This document shows, piece by piece, positions 41,292 to 48,667 of a stretch of DNA of 64,000 nt. The DNA comes from Enterococcus sp. RIT-PI-f (lineage in GTDB: Bacteria; Bacillota; Bacilli; Lactobacillales; Enterococcaceae): positions 62,001-126,000 of the forward strand of contig NZ_LHOX01000018.1 of NCBI RefSeq assembly GCF_001297065.1, written 5' to 3'. The first letter of the stretch is position 1; each line of letters starts with the position of its first letter. The translations under genes were made by a program, and so were the position numbers. The notes under the pieces were generated by a model. The model was not told the DNA's origin and did not search any database. It saw only the letters and a list, made by a program, of their open reading frames with translations.

Positions 41292-42566
41292 ATGACAGAA
41301 TTTAAATATACAACATGGCCAGATGCCTGGCAGAAACTTTGGCAAGATGCTGGATTCAGCGCGCCTTCACTGATCCAAGATAAAGTTTATGAACCATTAG
41401 CACAAGGACAATCACTGATTGGTGTATCGCCAACAGGTTCTGGAAAAACATTGGCTTATCTTTTGCCGCTTTTAGGCAAAGTAAAACCAAAGGAAGGCAA
41501 TCAACTATTGATTTTGACTTCTTCGCAAGAACTTGCGATGCAAGTGACTGAAGTGGCACGCATATGGGGGCAAGCAATTGGTTTGGCTGTTCAGCCGCTG
41601 ATTGGAGGAGCCAACACCAAACGCCAAGTGGAGAAGTTGAAAGCAAAGCCTGAAGTATTGGTGGGGACACCTGGCCGCGTCCTAGAATTGATTAAAGCAA
41701 AAAAAATCAAAAGCCAACAAATCGACATGCTAGTTCTAGATGAAGTTGATCAATTATTAAAAGAAGGACAGCTTGGTTTAGCGGCCAAAATCAATCAGAC
41801 TTTAACAAAACAAGCACAACGCTGTTTCTTTTCGGCGACCGCCAATGAAGTGATCAAAGAGATTCAACCTCTAGTTGATGGCACACCATTGCTCGTTGAT
41901 GTGACGGCCGACGATCAAAGTAAAGGAATGATCCACCATTATTATTTGGTCTATCCGCAACGGAAAATCGTAGACGCTTTAAGACGCCTGGCGCACTTGC
42001 CGGATTTTCGCGGCTTGGTCTTTTTTAACGAATTGAGTGCGATGGGGAATGCCGAAGAGAAACTGCTATATCATGGATTACCCGTGGCAACATTGGCCTC
42101 TGATCAAAATAAATTAGCCCGTCGTGGTGCACTGGAAAGCTTTAGACAAGGAAAGATCCGCCAGTTGTTGACGACGGATGTTGCTGCCCGCGGCTTAGAC
42201 ATCTATGAGCTGCCGTATGTGATCAATACTGAGGTGCCTTTAGACAAAGAATCGTATCTTCACCGTGCCGGCCGTGTGGGACGGATGGGCAAAGAAGGAA
42301 CAGTGGTCACGATCCTGCAAGAACATGCCGTCAAAGATTTGAAGAAAATCGTGAAGCAGTTGGATATCTCATTGCAAGAAGTTTATCTTCATGGTGGTGC
42401 GTTACACACTGAAGCACCGATCAGCACGCCGGACCCAGTAAGCAAGGTGAAAGTTAAAACTGTGCAGAAAACTTCCGTGAAAACACCTGAAAAGTTACAC
42501 ACTCCCGCAAAAAAAACCAAAAAGAAACAAAAAAACCAAAAAGACAAAGGGAAAAGACGCCATTGA
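41292..42566 (+). CDS. DEAD-box RNA helicase
   Basis: A 424-residue DEAD-box-type helicase. Motif I is SPTGSGKT near residues 44-51, motif II reads DEVD in LVLDEVDQLL, motif III is FFSATAN (SAT), and motif VI is HRAGRVGRMGKEG. The C-terminal 60 residues are a very Lys-rich tail (KKTKKKQKNQKDKGKRRH) that probably binds RNA. It resembles the small YfmL/CshB-type helicases involved in ribosome assembly or cold adaptation. Its stop codon lies inside the terminator hairpin. It is the third gene after sfsA and MocA. Confidence 0.9.
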   Translation: MTEFKYTTWPDAWQKLWQDAGFSAPSLIQDKVYEPLAQGQSLIGVSPTGSGKTLAYLLPLLGKVKPKEGNQLLILTSSQELAMQVTEVARIWGQAIGLAVQPLIGGANTKRQVEKLKAKPEVLVGTPGRVLELIKAKKIKSQQIDMLVLDEVDQLLKEGQLGLAAKINQTLTKQAQRCFFSATANEVIKEIQPLVDGTPLLVDVTADDQSKGMIHHYYLVYPQRKIVDALRRLAHLPDFRGLVFFNELSAMGNAEEKLLYHGLPVATLASDQNKLARRGALESFRQGKIRQLLTTDVAARGLDIYELPYVINTEVPLDKESYLHRAGRVGRMGKEGTVVTILQEHAVKDLKKIVKQLDISLQEVYLHGGALHTEAPISTPDPVSKVKVKTVQKTSVKTPEKLHTPAKKTKKKQKNQKDKGKRRH

Positions 42567-42576
42567 GCGTCTTTTT
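42551..42576 (+). terminator. Terminator overlapping the helicase stop codon
   Basis: AAAAGACGC-CATTGA-GCGTCTTTTT hairpin. The TGA stop at 42564-42566 lies in its loop region. Confidence 0.85.
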
Positions 42577-42602
42577 GTGTTACCATTAAAAGTGGAAAAA
42601 AT

Positions 42603-42611
42603 AGTGTGTAA
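42603..42611 (+). promoter_or_regulatory. AGTGTGTAA motif upstream of the activator gene
   Basis: An identical copy of the 9-base motif found twice ahead of the sigma-54 promoter at 45420. It lies 18 bases before the activator's ATG. A role in autoregulation is inferred. Confidence 0.4.
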
Positions 42612-42628
42612 TATGAGGAGGCTGTTGA

Positions 42629-45343
42629 ATGAACTCTCGAAAAGAAGAGATATTTCAAACGATTGAACTGCATAAACAAGGATTGACTGCAGTTGATGTA
42701 GCGAATATCCTGCAAATCGATCGCAGCAATGCTAGCCGTTATCTCAGTGAATTATTCAAAGAAAATAAAATCGGCAAACGCTCAGGCCGACCTGTGGTCT
42801 ATGAACCATTAGAAGAAACAGTCCATGTCGATATTTCCTCAGAAGTCAGTTTTGAAAGTTTGGTTGGGGTTCAAGCTTCTTTAAAAGTCAGCATCCAACA
42901 AGCGAAAGCAGCCATTTTGTATCCACCTAGAGGGTTGCATACCATCATCTTCGGAGAAACCGGGACCGGGAAGTCGATGTTTGCAGAATGTATGTATCAT
43001 TTTGCAGTTGAATCAAAGATGCTGAAAAAAGATGCCCCCTTTGTCTCCTTCAACTGTGCGGACTACGCACAAAATCCGCAATTGTTGTTTGGTCATATTT
43101 TTGGTATCAAAAAAGGTGCCTATACTGGAGCAGCAGAAGACAGTCCAGGTTTGATGGCTAAAGCAGATGGCGGCATTTTATTCTTAGATGAAATCCATCG
43201 TTTACCTCCAGAAGGGCAAGAAATGCTGTTTACCTTTATTGATAAAGGTGTGTATCGTCCGTTAGGAGAAAGCAATCAAGTCTATGAAGCTGCTGTTCAA
43301 ATCATTGGGGCTACCACGGAATCTTCCACCAATTTTTTGACGACCTTCAATCGACGGATCCCAATGGCGATCACATTGCCCAACGTGGAAAGTCGTTCTT
43401 TAGACGAACGTTACGAGATCATCTCTTTATTTATCAAACAAGAAGCGACACGCTTGAATCAACGGATCGATGTCGAACGGGATGCGATTTTGGCATTTAT
43501 GCTTTATGATGCAGAAGGCAATATCGGTCAAATCAAACGTGATCTGAAACTGGTATGCGCCAAGGCTTTTCTGCATTATCGGACGTATGGCAAAAAGAAT
43601 TTGCTGATTCGTAAGGAAGATTGCTCTTTGCAAGTGCAAAAAGGCTTATTAAAAATCAAAGAACTCTCCGAGCGCTTGGATCGCTTTCTAGAAGGGAAAG
43701 GCGATTTCTTATGTTTTGAGCCAGGTGATCAAGACATCGTCTGGTCCCATGATCCGCAAAGAAATATGCAAGTATATAATGAAATCGAAGAAAAAGTCAG
43801 TTCTCTGATCGAAACAGGTGTCGAAAATATTGATTTAGAAAATTTGATTTCCAAGGATGTCGATCTCTACTTTGAAAAATATGTCGAAGAATTGACCCAA
43901 CATCCAGTGCATAAAGAATTGATTCCTGAAGATATTTGGCGCTTGGCCAATCGTCTATATGATATCGCAGAACAAGAATTGTCCCGTAGCTACAGTGAAA
44001 AAGCCCGTTTTGCTTTTGCGTTGCATGTCCAAAGCACATTGGAGCGGGTCAAAGACGGACATATGATCGTGCATCCCGACTTGAATACAGTGCGCAAGAA
44101 TCTTAAATCAGAGTTTCAAGTCGCTATGGATCTCTCTACGATCATTGAAGAAGAGCAGCACGTAGAGATTCCTTTTGATGAGATTGGGTTTATCAGTATG
44201 TTCTTAGCTATTCAAGTCAAGCAAGCTGCAGATTTGCCATTAGAAAAAATTGAGATCATTGTGCTGATGCACGGAACAGCTACTGCCAGCAGTATGCTTG
44301 CTGCAGCCCAAGAATTATTGGGGACCAAAAACGGTCGGGCCATGAATATGTCGTTGGATATGTCCGTTGGCCACATGTATGATCATTTACTGACTTACGT
44401 AAAAGAACATAAAGAGCAGCTGGATAATGGCTTGCTGTTATTAACAGATATGGGCTCATTGAATTCTTTTGCAAATCTGATCTTTGAAGAAACCGGCATT
44501 CGTACCAAAGCAATCTCGATGACCAGCACCATGATCGTCCTTGAAGCTTTACGAATGGCCGACAGCGGACGAAGTCTAGAAGACATTTATCAAAACATCC
44601 AGCGTTCTTTTGAAACCATTGTTCAAGAACAATTTAGAACCGTGCACGAGGCAAAAGGGAGCAAGAAAGCTGTGATCGTCACGTGTTTTACCGGCGAGGG
44701 CGTCGCAGCCAAGCTGTATCAACGGATTTTCCCGGTGGTTGACCAGGCCCAAGTTGAAATCATCCAGATGCAATTTATCGAAAAAGAAACCTTCAAAAAA
44801 CACATCGATGGTTTATTAGAGGAATATGAAATCAAAGCAATTGCTGGAACAGTCGAAATCGATTATCAAAATATTCCCTTCTTTTCTGCGTACGATGTTT
44901 TTGATGATGATCGGCTGAATGTCTTGAAACGAATCGTTTCCGATGAAGTACCCATCGAAAAAATCGTACGTTCGTTAGAAAATACATTGACGCATGTCGG
45001 CTCAGTCTATCATTTGATCGAAAGTTTGCAAAAGATCGTCCATCAGATCCAAAATCAGCTGCATGTAATTGTTGAACCGACTGTTGATGCGGGGTTGGTG
45101 ATCCACCTAGCCTTTTTGGTAGAAAGCTTACTGAAAAAAGAACCAGGCAGACAATTTAAAGACTTGTCGATATTCCAAAAAAAATACCGTATTGAGAATG
45201 ATGTGTTACGGACTCATCTTTTGCAGATCGAAAAAAATTACCAAGTCAAAATATCGGAAGATGAAATTGCGTATTTGACACAAATGTTTTTAGAGAATGA
45301 AATCAAAAATTATCATGAATCCGCACACAATATTAGTGTGTAA
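42629..45343 (+). CDS. LevR/ManR-type sigma-54 activator with PTS regulation domains
   Basis: A 904-residue bacterial enhancer-binding protein. It has an N-terminal winged helix (residues 1-60), an AAA+ domain with Walker A GETGTGKS (109-116), the sigma-54-contacting GAYTGA loop (163-168, Tyr variant) and Walker B ILFLDEIH. PRD1 lies around 440-550, an EIIA-Man-like domain around 560-690 (EIIVLMHGTATASSMLAAA), an EIIB-like stretch (VIVTCFTGEGVA), and a C-terminal PRD2 with His in HVGSVYHLIESL. Phosphorylation by HPr and the cognate IIB would tune its activity. It lies directly ahead of the PTS operon and its -24/-12 promoter. Confidence 0.94.
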   Translation: MNSRKEEIFQTIELHKQGLTAVDVANILQIDRSNASRYLSELFKENKIGKRSGRPVVYEPLEETVHVDISSEVSFESLVGVQASLKVSIQQAKAAILYPPRGLHTIIFGETGTGKSMFAECMYHFAVESKMLKKDAPFVSFNCADYAQNPQLLFGHIFGIKKGAYTGAAEDSPGLMAKADGGILFLDEIHRLPPEGQEMLFTFIDKGVYRPLGESNQVYEAAVQIIGATTESSTNFLTTFNRRIPMAITLPNVESRSLDERYEIISLFIKQEATRLNQRIDVERDAILAFMLYDAEGNIGQIKRDLKLVCAKAFLHYRTYGKKNLLIRKEDCSLQVQKGLLKIKELSERLDRFLEGKGDFLCFEPGDQDIVWSHDPQRNMQVYNEIEEKVSSLIETGVENIDLENLISKDVDLYFEKYVEELTQHPVHKELIPEDIWRLANRLYDIAEQELSRSYSEKARFAFALHVQSTLERVKDGHMIVHPDLNTVRKNLKSEFQVAMDLSTIIEEEQHVEIPFDEIGFISMFLAIQVKQAADLPLEKIEIIVLMHGTATASSMLAAAQELLGTKNGRAMNMSLDMSVGHMYDHLLTYVKEHKEQLDNGLLLLTDMGSLNSFANLIFEETGIRTKAISMTSTMIVLEALRMADSGRSLEDIYQNIQRSFETIVQEQFRTVHEAKGSKKAVIVTCFTGEGVAAKLYQRIFPVVDQAQVEIIQMQFIEKETFKKHIDGLLEEYEIKAIAGTVEIDYQNIPFFSAYDVFDDDRLNVLKRIVSDEVPIEKIVRSLENTLTHVGSVYHLIESLQKIVHQIQNQLHVIVEPTVDAGLVIHLAFLVESLLKKEPGRQFKDLSIFQKKYRIENDVLRTHLLQIEKNYQVKISEDEIAYLTQMFLENEIKNYHESAHNISV

Positions 45344-45365
45344 TGAGAATTTGATGAGTGTGTAA
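45335..45365 (+). promoter_or_regulatory. Paired upstream activating sequences for the LevR-type activator
   Basis: AGTGTGTAA occurs at 45335-45343, including the activator's stop codon, and at 45357-45365. The repeats are 22 bases apart, two helical turns. The first is the right arm of a CACAC-N7-GTGTG palindrome (45324-45340). They lie about 55-85 bases upstream of the -24 element, the usual enhancer distance. Confidence 0.65.
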
Positions 45366-45371
45366 GAAAGC

Positions 45372-45420
45372 GAATTGGTTCAGACCTTTGATTTAACAAG
45401 GTTTGAACCGATTTTTTTTT
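45372..45420 (+). terminator. Terminator of the activator gene
   Basis: GGTTCAGACCTT/AAGGTTTGAACC stem followed by T9. The sigma-54 promoter begins on the last T. Confidence 0.88.
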
Positions 45421-45435
45421 GGCACGTTTTTTGCT
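45420..45435 (+). promoter_or_regulatory. Sigma-54 (-24/-12) promoter of the PTS operon
   Basis: TGGCACG-TTTT-TTGCT matches the sigma-54 consensus TGGCACGNNNNTTGCW at every defined position. It lies about 45 bases upstream of the IIB ATG and directly downstream of a sigma-54 activator gene. This requires rpoN elsewhere in the genome. Confidence 0.92.
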
Positions 45436-45478
45436 TAATAGTTAAGTGTAACCACGAATAGAAAGGAGGAACTACACA

Positions 45479-45796
45479 ATGGCTAAAAAAACGATTATGC
45501 TTGTTTGTTCAGCAGGAATGAGTACCAGTTTACTCGTAACAAAAATGCAAAAAGCGGCGGAAGCTAAAGGAATGGAAGCAGATATCTTCGCGGTCTCAGC
45601 TTCAGAAGCCGATCAGCATTTAGAGTCTAAACCAGTCGATGTGCTGATGCTTGGACCACAAGTTCGATTCATGAAAGCACAATTTGAACAAAAATTGGCA
45701 CCTAAAGGAATTCCTTTAGACGTCATCAACATGGCAGATTATGGCATGATGAATGGCGAAAAAGTTTTGGCGCAAGCTGAAAGCTTAATGAAATAA
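45479..45796 (+). CDS. PTS lactose/cellobiose-family IIB component
   Basis: A 105-residue cytoplasmic phosphocarrier. The active-site loop MLVCSAGMSTSLL contains Cys 10, phosphorylated by IIA and passing phosphate to the incoming sugar. Sequence and size match the CelA/ChbB group. GAAAGGAGG precedes the ATG. First gene after the sigma-54 promoter, with IIA and IIC following. Confidence 0.95.
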   Translation: MAKKTIMLVCSAGMSTSLLVTKMQKAAEAKGMEADIFAVSASEADQHLESKPVDVLMLGPQVRFMKAQFEQKLAPKGIPLDVINMADYGMMNGEKVLAQAESLMK

Positions 45797-45831
45797 ACAA
45801 ATGTATGGAAGTGTAAGGAGGATTTTTTAAG

Positions 45832-46149
45832 ATGGATGAGCAAAATTTGGAAGCCATTATGGGATTGATCATGTATGGAGGGAATGCCAAAAGTGATGCA
45901 ATGGAAGCAATCGCTGCTGCAAAAGAAGGCAACTTTGAGTTAGCGGATGCGAAAATCAAAGATGCTGAAGCATCATTGGTTGAGGCACACCATTCTCAAA
46001 CAGGTCTATTGACACAAGAAGCGCAAGGCAATCACATGACTGTCACTTTATTAACAGTGCATTCACAAGACCACTTAATGACATCAATCGCATTTACCGA
46101 TTTAGCGAAAGAAATCATTGATGTCTATCGACGTCTAAATAACGAATAA
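45832..46149 (+). CDS. PTS lactose/cellobiose-family IIA component
   Basis: A 105-residue helical protein of the LacF/CelC family. VHSQDHLMT contains the active His (His 77 by alignment to the conserved HxQDH motif), and EAHHSQTGLLTQEA near residue 51 is also conserved. It accepts phosphate from HPr and passes it to IIB. AAGGAGG precedes the ATG. It may also act on the EIIA-sensing or PRD domains of the activator. Confidence 0.94.
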   Translation: MDEQNLEAIMGLIMYGGNAKSDAMEAIAAAKEGNFELADAKIKDAEASLVEAHHSQTGLLTQEAQGNHMTVTLLTVHSQDHLMTSIAFTDLAKEIIDVYRRLNNE

Positions 46150-46232
46150 TCTTTGAACGGATAGAAGTAGTTATTGTCGATGAATCAAAAAATCTTCTTT
46201 AACGAATAGGACTTATAGGAGGAAATAAAAAA

Positions 46233-47669
46233 ATGGATGGATTAACAAGTTGGATGGAGAAATACATTCTCCCTGTAGCCGCAAAAATCGGCGCCCAGAA
46301 ACATTTAGTCGCTTTGCGTGATGCCTTTATTGGCACAATGCCTGCTACGATGGCAGGTTCGATCGCCGTAATGATCAATGCAATTATTCGTGATTTACCA
46401 CCACAATTTTGGCCAAGTTATGATGCAAGCACTATTCCTGTGATTCGTGAAATTATTAGTATCAATGGCTTTGTTTGGAATGGTACCTTAGCAGTGGCTG
46501 GATTGGTTTTTGCTTTTTCATGGGGATACAATTTAGCTAGAGCTTATCGAGTGAATGATTTAGCTGGTGGTATCGTCGGTATGGCAACGTTGATTCAAGG
46601 AATTGCTTTTTCTTACAGCACTTCTGTTGCAACGACAGTTCCAGCAGCTTTAATGGATGAAATCAATGCTGGCTCTGCAAGCACTGGTTGGTCTGCAACT
46701 GCCGATGCACTTACAGCAGGCGGTTGGGGTTGGTTAAAACTTGATCACTTGAACGGAAATGCTTACTTTACCGTTATGATCATGGGTGCAATCTCAGTCA
46801 TTATCTTCTGTAAATTGATGTTAGCAGATATTACGATCAAAATGCCTGATTCAGTGCCACCTGCAGTATCTAAAGCATTTGCTGCGATTTTACCGGCAAC
46901 GATTGCTTTGTATGTGATCGCAATCATCAATTTTGTTGTTGGCAAATTAACAGATGGTCAATTGATCATTGATTTGGTGCAAAAATATATCGCAGAACCA
47001 TTCTTGGGATTGTCACAAGGTTTGGGTGCTGTATTGATCGTTACGATTTTTGTTCAAATCTTTTGGTTCTTTGGTATTCATGGTCCAAACGTATTGGCAC
47101 CAGTATTAGAAGGTATTTGGGGTCAAGCACAGTTGATCAATATCGATATCTTCCAAAAAGGATACGAAGGTCAAACTGGTACGAATGCAGTCTTAGCAGC
47201 AATTGAAGATGGTAAAGCATACATGTGGGTTCGTGGATCATTTGATGCATTTGCCTGGTTTGGCGGTTCTGGCGGAACCATCGTGCTATTGATCGCAATC
47301 TTGATTTTCTCTAAACGTGCTGATTATCTTACTGTAGCGAAACTATCGATCGGACCTGGTGTTTTCAATATCAACGAACCTGTCATGTTTGGGTTGCCAA
47401 TCGTATTGAACGCAATCATGTTCATTCCATTTATCGTGGCACCACTTGTTGCAACAACAATTGGTTGGTTAGCAACATACTTCGGATTGGTTGCACCAGT
47501 GTCACAACAAGTGACTTGGGTCGTACCACCGATGCTGCTATCGTTCCTAGCAACAGGTGCTGACTGGCGCGCACCAGTAGTTACCCTTGTTTGTATGGTG
47601 GTGACATTCTTTATCTGGGCACCATTCGTTATCTCAGCAAATAAAATTGATCCAAAATTAGGCGAATAG
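46233..47669 (+). CDS. PTS cellobiose-family IIC permease
   Basis: A 478-residue membrane permease of the CelB/lactose IIC family. The start MDGLTSWMEKYILPVAAKIGAQKHLVALRDAFIGTMP is typical, as are the FFGIHGPNVLAPVLEGIW segment near 280 and FNINEPVMFGLPIVLN near 376 with its conserved NEP. It forms the sugar channel for IIA-IIB. No phospho-beta-glycosidase gene accompanies it, so the sugar (a beta-glucoside or chitobiose-like sugar) cannot be fixed. Confidence 0.94.
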   Translation: MDGLTSWMEKYILPVAAKIGAQKHLVALRDAFIGTMPATMAGSIAVMINAIIRDLPPQFWPSYDASTIPVIREIISINGFVWNGTLAVAGLVFAFSWGYNLARAYRVNDLAGGIVGMATLIQGIAFSYSTSVATTVPAALMDEINAGSASTGWSATADALTAGGWGWLKLDHLNGNAYFTVMIMGAISVIIFCKLMLADITIKMPDSVPPAVSKAFAAILPATIALYVIAIINFVVGKLTDGQLIIDLVQKYIAEPFLGLSQGLGAVLIVTIFVQIFWFFGIHGPNVLAPVLEGIWGQAQLINIDIFQKGYEGQTGTNAVLAAIEDGKAYMWVRGSFDAFAWFGGSGGTIVLLIAILIFSKRADYLTVAKLSIGPGVFNINEPVMFGLPIVLNAIMFIPFIVAPLVATTIGWLATYFGLVAPVSQQVTWVVPPMLLSFLATGADWRAPVVTLVCMVVTFFIWAPFVISANKIDPKLGE

Positions 47670-47683
47670 CCCTTTAACAATTT

Positions 47684-47724
47684 GAGGAACTGCTATCGCT
47701 TCAGGTGAAGTAGGCAGTTCCTTT
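47684..47724 (+). terminator. Branched hairpin after the IIC gene
   Basis: GGAACTGC/GCAGTTCC encloses a second stem CTTCA/TGAAG. The trailing U-tract is short (CTTTATTG), so it may be an attenuator or RNA-processing barrier rather than a full terminator. Confidence 0.55.
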
Positions 47725-47757
47725 ATTGTTTATAAACAAACAGCAGGAGGAAAAGTT

Positions 47758-47979
47758 ATGATCTCAATCGCAAGCGCAATGCAGCAAGATGCAATCAAAG
47801 AGCTTTTAGAAAACTACAACGAAGATGGGTTAAGTTACTCATTCAAAGAAAAACAAGGCATCAAATTAATCTTCACAACGACAGGTGAAGACGCAGAAGC
47901 TGCAGCGAAGAAAGCAAAAGAACTGATCAAAGCACAACCATGGGGTTCAGTTTTATATTTTCAAGCAGCAGCAGTTTAA
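47758..47979 (+). CDS. Small PTS-operon-associated protein of unknown function
   Basis: A 73-residue soluble protein beginning MISIASAMQQDAIKELLENY. The predicted fold is helix-strand-strand-helix-strand (LSYSFKEKQGIKLIFTTTG, then an Ala/Lys-rich helix, then GSVLYFQAAAV). AGGAGG lies before the ATG. Position and spacing indicate it belongs to the sigma-54 PTS transcript. I do not recognise the family. The size and alternating pattern suggest a small ferredoxin-like domain; this is a guess from composition. Confidence 0.75.
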   Translation: MISIASAMQQDAIKELLENYNEDGLSYSFKEKQGIKLIFTTTGEDAEAAAKKAKELIKAQPWGSVLYFQAAAV

Positions 47980-48009
47980 ATATACTGTTTTCATGACAAC
48001 CAATGAAAG

Positions 48010-48213
48010 ATGGGATGGTTCAAGATGTTAAAAAACGGCTTGTTTTTATGTAGTATTGGGTTATTGGTGATTTTGTACAGTATGAATCCCAGTAATTTGC
48101 AGTTAGATATTTTCAGTTTCACTACAGGGATCGCCCTGATCGTCGCCGGCAGTGTTTTGTTCATGAAAGGCAAGAAGAAAGCTGAAGAGTCAGACAGGAG
48201 GCAATCTGAGTGA
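48010..48213 (+). CDS. Small two-helix membrane protein
   Basis: A 67-residue protein with two hydrophobic helices (LFLCSIGLLVILYSM and FSFTTGIALIVAGSVLFM) separated by a short polar loop, and a charged tail KGKKKAEESDRRQSE. The start is uncertain: ATG 48010 has only GAAAG ahead, while ATG 48025 (MLKNGLF) follows GGGATGG. It overlaps the DUF3284 gene by four bases, so the two are probably coupled. Function unknown. Confidence 0.65.
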   Translation: MGWFKMLKNGLFLCSIGLLVILYSMNPSNLQLDIFSFTTGIALIVAGSVLFMKGKKKAEESDRRQSE

Positions 48214-48623
48214 AAGTAGAAAAAACATTAACGATTCCCGCTAAAGCTTTTTACGATCAAGTCATCAATTCTGTGATTTTTGATATTAGAAAGGCAACTG
48301 GGAAAACAATATCAGCAAAACAATTAGAGGGATTTGAGTATGTAAAAGAATTTTCCTCTTCCAGCCGCGCCAAAATCTCGATTGGTGAAGTCGTGGAAAA
48401 TCAAGTTTATCAATTCAGAACAGAAACAACAAAAAATGAATTTGTGGTGCGGTATGAAATACAGGAAATCGATGCGAAAACCAGTAAAATCATCTATACT
48501 GAAACGATGAAATCATTTGGCATCATGCAACAATTGAATGATATGGTCTTAGGTACGATTTTGGGCTATTTCAAACGAAAACAATTCAAGAAAATGCTTG
48601 TCATGATGGAAGAAGCATATTAA
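48210..48623 (+). CDS. DUF3284-family protein
   Basis: A 137-residue protein starting at GTG 48210 with AGGAGG ahead (MKVEKTLTIPAKAFYDQVINSV). It matches the DUF3284 family, which occurs repeatedly beside lactose/cellobiose PTS operons in Lactobacillales. The predicted fold, a beta-rich shell with helices at both ends, resembles START/SRPBCC-like ligand-binding domains; this is inferred. It ends with a basic helix, FKRKQFKKMLVMM. It probably helps sugar-operon function in an unknown way. Confidence 0.82.
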   Translation: MKVEKTLTIPAKAFYDQVINSVIFDIRKATGKTISAKQLEGFEYVKEFSSSSRAKISIGEVVENQVYQFRTETTKNEFVVRYEIQEIDAKTSKIIYTETMKSFGIMQQLNDMVLGTILGYFKRKQFKKMLVMMEEAY

Positions 48624-48624
48624 A

Positions 48625-48646
48625 GGGGTCTTAAGACGCCTTTTTT
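48625..48646 (+). terminator. Terminator-like hairpin after the DUF3284 gene
   Basis: GGGGTC-TTAA-GACGCC with one mismatch and T6. Confidence 0.6.
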
Positions 48647-48667
48647 GTGTTAAAAGGAGAGATGTGT

